Of a stretch of DNA of 5,086 nt, positions 1 to 5,086 are shown piece after piece. Below the pieces are notes generated by a model. It saw nothing but the letters and a program-made list of their open reading frames with translations, searched no databases and was not told the DNA's origin. Position numbers and translations under genes: made by a program. Source of the DNA: Chitinophagales bacterium (GTDB lineage Bacteria > Bacteroidota > Bacteroidia > Chitinophagales > UBA2359); assembly GCA_020631035.1 (NCBI GenBank), contig JAHDIA010000486.1, positions 1-5,086 on the forward strand, written 5' to 3'. How positions within the stretch are numbered: position 1 is the first letter of the stretch; each line of letters opens with the position of its first letter.

Positions 1-114
1 AAAAATGGCTTTTTGTTTGACATTTGTAATGTAATCAATTGGAAAGCTTCTAAAGTATAAGCTTAAAATTAATTACTGGTTTCGATCCGAAACACAAGAA
101 GAGAGTTCAAAGTA

Positions 115-154
115 TATTTTAAAATTTACAGAGTCAAATCTGAATTTTAAAATA
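115..154. repeat. long AT-rich inverted repeat (hairpin)
   Basis: TATTTTAAAATT at 115-126 is the exact reverse complement of AATTTTAAAATA at 143-154. The stem continues inward with CAGA (129-132) against TCTG (139-142) after a 2-nt bulge, leaving a 6-nt loop. That gives 16 paired positions. The outer arms are A/T only, so they are partly expected in AT-rich DNA. The CAGA/TCTG continuation and the enclosing 96-106/200-210 stem make a coincidence less likely. Confidence 0.6.
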
Positions 155-210
155 CGGGGAATTGTTTGTCCCTATCTAAATAATATTACAATTTGTTTTA
201 CTCTCTTCTT

Positions 211-258
211 TGCCATCGGATGCCTACAAAGCTTAGTGTTCGATGGCATTTTTATTTT
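211..258 (+). terminator. rho-independent terminator-like hairpin
   Basis: TGCCATCG (211-218) pairs perfectly with CGATGGCA (241-248). The loop is 22 nt, longer than usual. The run TTTTTATTTT (249-258) follows directly. This is the shape of an intrinsic terminator on the + strand. It would end a transcript coming from the left, either an upstream gene outside the window or the structured RNA at 79-210. It lies 67 bp before the start codon at 326, so it could instead act as an attenuator in that gene's leader. Confidence 0.5.
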
Positions 259-267
259 GATATTTTT

Positions 268-277
268 TGTGTACACA
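268..277. promoter_or_regulatory. 10-bp perfect palindrome, possible operator
   Basis: TGTGTACACA is a perfect palindrome 48 bp upstream of the ATG at 326, between the terminator-like hairpin and the gene. Its place fits an operator for a dimeric regulator. One 10-bp palindrome in AT-rich intergenic DNA is weak evidence, and I cannot assign a regulator. No clear Bacteroidota promoter (TTG about 20 bp before TAnnTTTG) was found; TATTTTTTG at 261-269 is near the -7 consensus but has one extra spacer base. Confidence 0.2.
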
Positions 278-325
278 TGAATCAATTTTTTTTAACTTAT
301 TTTCTAATCTGTAAAATTTAACAAA

Positions 326-1153
326 ATGAATTTTCAAAAAATTATGAACAAAGGATTATTTTTAATGGCTTGTTTGATGGCATTTGGTTTAGTTGCCAAT
401 GCCCAATGGAACAGCCCAGAGGGAACAACAAAAACTTATACTACAGATAATGTGGGTATTGGAACTACAAACCCTCAATTCAAATTAGATGTTTCTGGAG
501 ACATCAGAGGTGGGTGGATGAGAGTAAAAGAGCAAAAAGGATTGTTCTCTCAATCCTATGGCATTAGATTTCAAGCGATGAATTCTAGCTTTTGGAGATT
601 GCGTTCTGATAAAGGACTGCAATTTTACACCAGAGCAGATGAACGTATTGGAGATATCTTCTACGATGGAGCCAATGGATTTGGTTTAAGAGATGCTGAT
701 TGGAACTGGGTTATTAAATCAGAAAAAGATGATTACATTTCATTCTCAGTTGACAATAGTGAAGGCATGCGCTTAAATGCTGAGGGTAATCTCTTAATTG
801 GTACAACCTCAACACCTACTATTAATTCCTCTGCAAATTACCGTTTGTATGTCAATGGAGGTGGTTTGTTCAAAGAAGTAAAAGTAGAAACAGGTTGGGC
901 TGACTATGTATTTGAAGCAGACTACAAATTGACGCCATTAAACGAAGTTGCCGAAACAATCGAAGAAAAAGGACATTTACACAATACTCCTTCAGCCGAA
1001 GAAATTGCAGCCCAAGGTGGTGTAGCATTGGGTGAAATGACTGTGAATCAACAAGAAAAAATTGAGGAAATTTTCTTGCACCTTATTCAGATGAATGAGA
1101 AAATCGAACAATTGGAAGCAGAGAATGTGCAGTTGAAAATGCAATTGAAGTAA
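326..1153 (+). CDS. exported tail-fibre-like protein with C-terminal coiled coil
   Basis: This encodes a 275-residue protein of a type common in Bacteroidota, usually annotated as hypothetical or tail-fibre-like; its biochemical role is not established. Residues 1-26 are a signal peptide (basic start, hydrophobic core, ANA before Q27), so the protein is exported. A GIGTTNP-containing motif with LDVSGDI (residues 43-60) and a second, degenerate copy with LLIGT and LYVNGGG (156-180) resemble beta-structured fibre repeats. WADYVFEADYKL (191-202), GHLHNTPSAEE (216-226) and LGEM (235-238) form the conserved C-terminal block of the family. Residues 241-275 are a coiled coil rich in E, K and L that probably trimerises the fibre. 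H219 stands where I expect proline in the family's GHLPNxPSA motif. An in-frame stop at 305-307 precedes the ATG; Met7 (344) is an alternative start with a shorter signal peptide. No strong Shine-Dalgarno is seen. The gene ends with TAA and is followed by a 513-bp gap, so it is probably monocistronic. Confidence 0.85.
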   Translation: MNFQKIMNKGLFLMACLMAFGLVANAQWNSPEGTTKTYTTDNVGIGTTNPQFKLDVSGDIRGGWMRVKEQKGLFSQSYGIRFQAMNSSFWRLRSDKGLQFYTRADERIGDIFYDGANGFGLRDADWNWVIKSEKDDYISFSVDNSEGMRLNAEGNLLIGTTSTPTINSSANYRLYVNGGGLFKEVKVETGWADYVFEADYKLTPLNEVAETIEEKGHLHNTPSAEEIAAQGGVALGEMTVNQQEKIEEIFLHLIQMNEKIEQLEAENVQLKMQLK

Positions 1154-1193
1154 GTTTGTGAGTAATTGAATTGGTTGATTGGTTGGGTAATTT

Positions 1194-1226
1194 CTTAATC
1201 TCCCTAATTCCTTAATAAACTTAATT
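1194..1226. repeat. degenerate CTTAAT short repeats
   Basis: CTTAATC (1194), CCTAATT (1203), CTTAATA (1211) and CTTAATT (1220) recur every 8-9 bp. They form a low-complexity stretch between the left inverted arm and the GC-rich core. It looks like decayed simple-sequence DNA; no function is visible. Confidence 0.45.
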
Positions 1227-1241
1227 ATCAAAGCTAGGCGT

Positions 1242-1375
1242 GAAGCGGATGGAGGTGTTTTTTAGACGAAGGACTGAAAGGTGCGATGCCTACGCCTGAT
1301 AGTAGCGGTTACCCCGCAATGTAGGGGTAGTGCCTTGTGCCTACCCCAAATGAGGAGTAAAAGCGGATAGCAGGG
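1242..1375. repeat. imperfect direct repeats bracketing the GC-rich core
   Basis: GAAGCGGATGGAGG (1242-1255) and AAAGCGGATAGCAGGG (1360-1375) share AAGCGGAT and a purine-rich continuation; they bracket the GC-rich core. AGGCGT (1236-1241) also pairs with ACGCCT (1292-1297). The base composition and ordered motifs are unlike the flanking DNA and suggest a unit conserved for its own reasons, such as a structured RNA, a protein-binding repeat or part of a mobile element. This interpretation is inferred. Confidence 0.4.
1310..1347. promoter_or_regulatory. mutually exclusive hairpins in GC-rich core
   Basis: TACCCC (1310-1315) can pair with GGGGTA (1324-1329) over an 8-nt loop. The same segment, read as GGGGTAG (1324-1330), can pair with CTACCCC (1341-1347) over a 10-nt loop. 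Both stems are perfect, and they compete for the middle segment. That layout is used in attenuators and switches, but no T run follows, so this is not an intrinsic terminator. It may reflect the symmetry of a repeat element. Stability would be similar read from either strand. Confidence 0.4.
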
Positions 1376-1469
1376 ACACATGACTGTTTGAAAAATCAAC
1401 CTTCCGTTCTCAGTCAATATCAACCAATTCATAATTTATAACTTACAATTCACAATTAAAAAAAATAGT

Positions 1470-1530
1470 GTCTTTGTTTCTATAAAGTATTGAAACGATG
1501 AATCCTTAATCAATGCTTTTAGAAACAGAC
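1470..1530. promoter_or_regulatory. long imperfect hairpin in protease leader (first)
   Basis: GTCT..GTTTCTA.AAAG.ATTG across 1470-1492 faces CAAT.CTTT.TAGAAAC.GAC across 1511-1530. About 19 positions pair, with a 2-nt and a 1-nt bulge and one mismatch. The loop (1493-1510) displays ACGATGAATCC. It lies about 140 bp upstream of the protease start. It could be a 5' leader structure or the remnant of a mobile element. The pairing is directly visible; the role is unknown. Confidence 0.45.
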
Positions 1531-1570
1531 TTCCTTTTACACTCAACATTTTTAAAACGACGATGAATCC
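1495..1570 (+). repeat. 11-bp direct repeat ACGATGAATCC, two copies
   Basis: ACGATGAATCC occurs at 1495-1505 and again at 1560-1570, 65 bp apart. The first 8 bases, ACGATGAA, occur a third time at 1664-1671, spanning the ATG of the protease gene. Each upstream copy contains an ATG that opens a minimal frame: MNP then stop (1498-1509), and a 9-codon frame beginning MNPKK (1563-1592). These might be translated leader peptides or duplicated remnants of the gene's start region. Chance cannot be excluded for such short units. Confidence 0.4.
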
Positions 1571-1636
1571 GAAAAAGTGGTCAGTACAATAGTAGTGGCT
1601 GATTGCTTTTTCTTTGGAGTTGAGTGTACTGTAAAA
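1535..1636. promoter_or_regulatory. long imperfect hairpin in protease leader (second)
   Basis: TACACTCAAC (1538-1547) pairs perfectly with GTTGAGTGTA (1619-1628). Further TTTTAC (1535-1540) can face GTAAAA (1631-1636). Inside, GAAAAAG (1571-1577) pairs with CTTTTTC (1606-1612), and TCAG (1581-1584) with CTGA (1599-1602). A competing pair exists: CAGTAC (1582-1587) with GTACTG (1626-1631), so the region could take two folds. It ends 30 bp before the protease ATG, which places it in the probable 5' untranslated leader. No T run follows, so termination is not implied. Confidence 0.45.
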
Positions 1637-1666
1637 ATACATATTTTAACCTAAAAATAATAAACG

Positions 1667-4600
1667 ATGAAAAATATATTATGCCTTATGGCTTGTATGA
1701 TACTCGTATTGTGTAGTGTGCAAGCTTGGGGGCAATCAATAGAAAAAAAAGATTTTTGTGGAACTGCTAAGGTACACAAAGAGTACCTAGAAAAAAATCC
1801 AGAAGCCAAAACCAAACAAGGTGAGGTTTTGAAGAGATTTTTAAAAGAAGCACAGAAATTTATAGCAGAAAAAAAAGATCCCAATTCAGATTATTACAAA
1901 AATGGCGATGGTGATTACATCATTCCTGTAGTCTTTCACAATGTATATGGAAAGGAAGAAGGGGTGGAGTACATTACTGAGGCAGATGCCAAAAATGCCA
2001 TTGATCGTTTGAATCAAGACTTTAGTGGATTAACAGCCGATTTGGCAAACAATCCAGATTGTAGCTTGAGTCCACTTCCTGGTGTATTTACAGCTGATTG
2101 TGAAACAGAGCTTTCTACAACAGCAGGAGTTGCGAATATAACATTTCGCTTGGCAGAAAAAGACGAATTTGGAAATCCCACAAATGGAATCACGAGAAAT
2201 AAGTCTAACGTAACCTATCAATCGGTTGGAGATTCTAAAACTTTGAGAGAGATTATTCAATGGGATAGAGCTACCTATTTGAATGTTTATATTGTGCATC
2301 AGTCAAATGCTCCTTCTTCTGGAGTGGCCCAATATCCTGACTGGTCAGATGGTGAGACACAAAAAAAATGGGATGGAATAGCAATGGCGTATTGGTCCTT
2401 TAGAGAAGGTTTGAATGACTATCAGTATGGTAATTTTGTTTCAATCATTACACACGAAGTTGGGCACTGGTTGGGCTTGCGTCATATTTGGGGAGATGAT
2501 TTTGCAACAGACCGTTGTGCAACAGACGATTTTGATTTTTTAGACATAGGATCTAGTGAGTATGAAGAGGAGTATATGGAGATAACAGATATTACGGGTA
2601 ATATATTTAATGATACTCCACCTTGTAAGGGACATGATTTTGCAACAGGGGTATGTGGGGTCGTACCACAGAGTACTTGTAATGGTGTAGATTATCAATA
2701 CGATAATTTTATGGACTATACTCCTTGTGCCAGACTGTTTACAGAGGGGCAAGTCAATTTTATGGAATGTATACTCAATAGTAGCTTGTCGGATAGGAAT
2801 ATGATTCAAGATAATTTAACCAATGCCCTTTACAATACCGACCCAAACAATACGGGAGTTGATATGATGGTTTCACGGGTAGTTTTTGGCAATGAGACAT
2901 TTGAGGAAAATCCTTGTAACTTGGGGCAAGTTACAACAGTAATTCCGATTACGTTAATAAATGCAAGCTTTAATCCTAATTATGTTCCAGCTTCAGCTAC
3001 GCCCATAACTTTACCTAGTTCATTTTATAGTTTCCAATTGCCCAACAATTCGGGTTTGCTAGCTGAGATACAAATAGTCAGTGCAAATAGTGCGACGATG
3101 CGTTTGAATGGTATTTGGAATACACCAAGTGATATAGAAGAATTGGAATTTAGATTTAATAACTATGGAAGTGGCATTCCTTTATTTGCAAATGGTTTGA
3201 CAATGAACCAATCAGAAAGAAGCAAAAGATTGAATGTACGTCATTATGAAGTGAATGGAGGTACTAGGTATTTTGATGTTTGTCCCAATTTTCAAGTAGG
3301 ACCTAACAGTATGTATCAAGGATTCTTTGATGTATCGGGTAAATACTGTTTTCTAGGTTATGAATATGGTAATTTCTTTTTAGCTACACAAAATGAAGAT
3401 ATAAAGTTTTGTACAGGCTTTTATGGCGATATTGAGCCTTTTGCAGCAGGAGACATCATTGATAATAACTCTGGTAATTATGTGAGTTTTGTAAAGAGAG
3501 TTGAAGCTCAAACAGGAGGATTTATTAAAACAGATAACATCACAACTGATTCTGAGGGTTATTTTTATGTTGGCTTTAGAGAAAATTTAGGATGTGGAGA
3601 TAATTATGGTTGGATACGTTTGCAACTGGTTAATTGTGGAGATGGAGATCAATTAATACTTCATGATTACAAAATAAATCAGAATAATGGGACTAATGCA
3701 AATATTGTAGCAGGTCTTTTGTCTGAACCTATCATAACTTTTTCTGGAAATATTTTTGAAGAAAGTATAAACAATGATGGTTCTTTTTCAGAAGTCATTC
3801 ACTTAAAACTGGAAGGAACCTCCGCTTCATTTACATCAAATGCGGCCAATCACGTATTTATTACAGGTCCAAGTAGTGAGATGCTTGATTTTCAGTTTAC
3901 GGTTTTAAATGCCCAAGAAGCCCAGTTGAGTATCATCAATGCATACAATCCTACTATAGAACAAGAATTGTATCATCTGACTTTTGCCCCTCAAGCTTTT
4001 AATGCGAGTTTGCCCAATTTACAGTTGGGATGTGGAGGGAAGATAGTAGTGGATTATTACAATCCCTCAACGAGTATTGTTGCCTCACCAACAGATGGGG
4101 GATTTGATGCTCAACAATTTGCCAGTATTGTAGATGTCTTTGATTACAGTGCCTTGAATCCTGTTTTGGTGGGAGGAAGTGCTATGTTGAGTGTGAGTTT
4201 ACAACCATTGGAAAATGTGACAGCGGCTTGTTGGTTGAATGGAGTACTTAATGGAGCAGTTGAACCTGGATTTAGTATTTTTTCTCCAGATGTACATGTT
4301 TGGCAAGTACAAGTATATTGTCAAGTGGGGGAACCCAAAAGGGCATTGCCTTTGGCAGCAGGTACTTTACCTACTGGCGGGGCTTATACAACTACCGAAA
4401 ATGGAGGTTTTACAGAACTATGTGAATCAACTACTACAATTACGCCAGGTAATATATATTTGCCATATTCAGACTTGACTCCCTTTACAGAGGATGCTTA
4501 TATTGCACTAAAAATTCTTCATAATTGCAATGAAGAATACTATGCTTGGGTTAAAATAGATTTAACAGGAGATACACCAATAGGGGAACTTATGTTTATG

Positions 4601-5086
4601 AGTCAAGAAGCAAACAATCCTATTCCTATGGGAGATTTTAGTGGCTATATATGTATTCCATCTGAAAGTAATATAGATGATTTTAATTATTTAGGAGTAG
4701 GTAGTGTTGTACTCAACGGAGAAAATGGTACTGCCATTAACAATACCAATACAAGTGGACAAGATGTGTATAGTGACTATACTGGATTGCCTGCTGTTGA
4801 ATTAAATGCTGGAAGTACTTATCCAATTGAATTGGAAGAAGAGACAAGTGCTTCTTTTGATGAAAATTGGGAAGTCTGGATCAATGTCAACAATGATCCC
4901 TTATTCCCTGCCTCTGAAGCGGTATTAAGTGGTTCTGAAGGCAATTATGCTATTACTGTTCCAAGTGACTTGCCCAATGGAATATACACTATGCGTATTA
5001 CACGTTCAAGTAGTTCAATAGTAAATGGTTGCAGTGATTTTCTTTATGGAGAAGCAGAGGATTACATAATTGTTGTAAGTAGTGGT
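1667..5086 (+). CDS. secreted M43 (pappalysin/cytophagalysin) metalloprotease, 3' end missing
   Basis: The frame stays open for 1140 codons to the window edge; the C-terminus is not seen. An in-frame TAA at 1661-1663 precedes the first ATG. Residues 1-22 are a signal peptide (cleavage after A20 or G22). A propeptide follows with C31-G-T, a possible cysteine switch. The M43 domain starts near IPVVFH (86-91) and LNQDF (115-119). The zinc site is HEVGHWLGLRH (263-273; zinc ligands H263, H267, H273, general base E264), and the Met-turn is NFMDYT with M349. C284, C320, C330, C338, C354 and C368 probably form disulfides. Downstream, residues about 404-670 and 689-984 look like two copies of a beta-rich A-B module. 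Residues about 1030-1137 resemble a GEVED domain, ending GEAEDY (1128-1133). Expected activity is zinc-dependent endoproteolysis outside the cell; the substrate is unknown. A type IX sorting domain would be expected beyond the edge (inferred). No frameshift is seen. Confidence 0.93.
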   Translation, partial: MKNILCLMACMILVLCSVQAWGQSIEKKDFCGTAKVHKEYLEKNPEAKTKQGEVLKRFLKEAQKFIAEKKDPNSDYYKNGDGDYIIPVVFHNVYGKEEGVEYITEADAKNAIDRLNQDFSGLTADLANNPDCSLSPLPGVFTADCETELSTTAGVANITFRLAEKDEFGNPTNGITRNKSNVTYQSVGDSKTLREIIQWDRATYLNVYIVHQSNAPSSGVAQYPDWSDGETQKKWDGIAMAYWSFREGLNDYQYGNFVSIITHEVGHWLGLRHIWGDDFATDRCATDDFDFLDIGSSEYEEEYMEITDITGNIFNDTPPCKGHDFATGVCGVVPQSTCNGVDYQYDNFMDYTPCARLFTEGQVNFMECILNSSLSDRNMIQDNLTNALYNTDPNNTGVDMMVSRVVFGNETFEENPCNLGQVTTVIPITLINASFNPNYVPASATPITLPSSFYSFQLPNNSGLLAEIQIVSANSATMRLNGIWNTPSDIEELEFRFNNYGSGIPLFANGLTMNQSERSKRLNVRHYEVNGGTRYFDVCPNFQVGPNSMYQGFFDVSGKYCFLGYEYGNFFLATQNEDIKFCTGFYGDIEPFAAGDIIDNNSGNYVSFVKRVEAQTGGFIKTDNITTDSEGYFYVGFRENLGCGDNYGWIRLQLVNCGDGDQLILHDYKINQNNGTNANIVAGLLSEPIITFSGNIFEESINNDGSFSEVIHLKLEGTSASFTSNAANHVFITGPSSEMLDFQFTVLNAQEAQLSIINAYNPTIEQELYHLTFAPQAFNASLPNLQLGCGGKIVVDYYNPSTSIVASPTDGGFDAQQFASIVDVFDYSALNPVLVGGSAMLSVSLQPLENVTAACWLNGVLNGAVEPGFSIFSPDVHVWQVQVYCQVGEPKRALPLAAGTLPTGGAYTTTENGGFTELCESTTTITPGNIYLPYSDLTPFTEDAYIALKILHNCNEEYYAWVKIDLTGDTPIGELMFMSQEANNPIPMGDFSGYICIPSESNIDDFNYLGVGSVVLNGENGTAINNTNTSGQDVYSDYTGLPAVELNAGSTYPIELEEETSASFDENWEVWINVNNDPLFPASEAVLSGSEGNYAITVPSDLPNGIYTMRITRSSSSIVNGCSDFLYGEAEDYIIVVSSG

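Larger units (their letters stand above)
79..258 (+). ncRNA. candidate structured RNA or leader region
   Basis: No reading frame here looks coding, but inverted repeats fill the stretch. A 6-bp hairpin with a 3-nt loop lies at 79-93 (GTTTCG/CGAAAC). An 11-bp perfect pair, AAGAAGAGAGT at 96-106 and ACTCTCTTCTT at 200-210, could close a junction. Inside it are a long hairpin at 115-154 and a 4-bp hairpin at 157-172 (GGGA/TCCC). A terminator-like hairpin starts at the very next base after the outer stem (211). I do not recognise a known RNA family. It could be an independent small RNA, the leader of the gene at 326, or the 3' end of an upstream transcript. The strand is assumed from the T tract at 249-258. 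The pairing is seen in the sequence; the RNA role is inferred. Confidence 0.35.
1163..1435. mobile_element. candidate MITE-like element or dispersed intergenic repeat
   Basis: The 13-bp sequence TGAATTGGTTGAT (1167-1179) is the exact reverse complement of ATCAACCAATTCA (1419-1431). Directly outside both arms is TAAT (1163-1166 and 1432-1435), as a 4-bp target-site duplication would look. The inside is 239 bp, contains no convincing reading frame, and has a GC-rich core: lines 1261-1320 and 1321-1380 are 52% and 53% G+C by count, against 23% for 1441-1500. This fits a short non-autonomous element with no transposase of its own. Against it, the left arm is part of a tandem ATTGGTTG repeat (1170-1185), TAAT is common in such DNA, and no second copy is visible in the window. 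It could instead be a structured 3' region of the preceding gene. Confidence 0.4.

Noticed and set aside
17..45. TTGACA at 17-22 as a sigma-70 -35 box
   Set aside because: No TATAAT-like box lies 16-18 bp downstream, and Bacteroidota use a different promoter consensus.
44..64. AAGCTT at 44-49 and 59-64 as a hairpin
   Set aside because: The word is itself palindromic, the pairing does not extend beyond 6 bp, and the same word recurs at 229 and near 1721.
76..93. GGTTTCGATCCGAAAC as a tRNA T-arm
   Set aside because: The stem register does not fit a 5-bp stem with a 7-nt loop, and no acceptor, D or anticodon arms are found upstream.
1685..1696. LMAC in the protease signal peptide (residues 7-10) as a lipoprotein box
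   Set aside because: Only nine residues precede the cysteine and the hydrophobic core continues past it; cleavage after A20 or G22 fits better. The tail-fibre-like protein also has LMAC but ends in ANA-Q.
1436..1884. Minus-strand frames at 1436-1642 and 1651-1884
   Set aside because: The first covers the hairpin region and gains openness from AT-rich symmetry; the second is antisense to the protease signal peptide and propeptide.
2030..2809. Open minus-strand frames at 2030-2299 and 2540-2809
   Set aside because: They lie antisense inside the M43 catalytic domain, whose motifs prove the + strand frame; their products show no recognisable features.
4239..4478. 79-codon + strand frame inside the protease
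   Set aside because: It is out of frame with the continuous protease frame and its product resembles no domain.
1..5086. CRISPR array, rRNA, tRNA or transposase gene
   Set aside because: No regularly spaced identical repeats, no tRNA or rRNA signature and no transposase frame are visible.

Overview
The window suggests a member of the Bacteroidota, probably a marine or environmental Saprospiria, Cytophagia or Flavobacteriia type. The evidence is the AT-rich DNA, the A-rich start contexts without a clear Shine-Dalgarno, and two exported proteins of types typical of this phylum. One carries GIGTTNP and WADYVF motifs. The other is an M43 (pappalysin/cytophagalysin) metalloprotease with a GEVED-type domain. 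The species cannot be named from the sequence.

Layout, all on the + strand. Positions 1-325 are non-coding. Within them, 79-258 is dense in inverted repeats and ends in a hairpin plus T tract, so it is a candidate small structured RNA or leader. A 10-bp palindrome (268-277) follows. Positions 326-1153 encode a 275-residue exported tail-fibre-like protein with a C-terminal coiled coil. Positions 1154-1666 form a 513-bp gap without a convincing gene. Its first half holds a candidate non-autonomous insertion or dispersed repeat (1163-1435): 13-bp perfect terminal inverted repeats, flanking TAAT on both sides, and a GC-rich core with mutually exclusive hairpins. Its second half (1470-1636) holds two long imperfect hairpins that share an 11-bp direct repeat ending just before the next gene. 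From 1667 to the window edge runs one uninterrupted frame of 1140 codons: a secreted multidomain M43 metalloprotease whose 3' end is missing.

The two genes are not an obvious operon because of the long structured gap. Both products have signal peptides and should act at or outside the cell envelope. The protease has a recognisable propeptide with a possible cysteine switch, a complete zinc site and Met-turn, then what looks like a duplicated two-part beta-rich module (A-B-A'-B'), then a GEVED-type domain. I see no secretion-system C-terminal sorting domain, but the protein runs off the window. The least explained parts are the two structured intergenic regions and the duplicated module of the protease.
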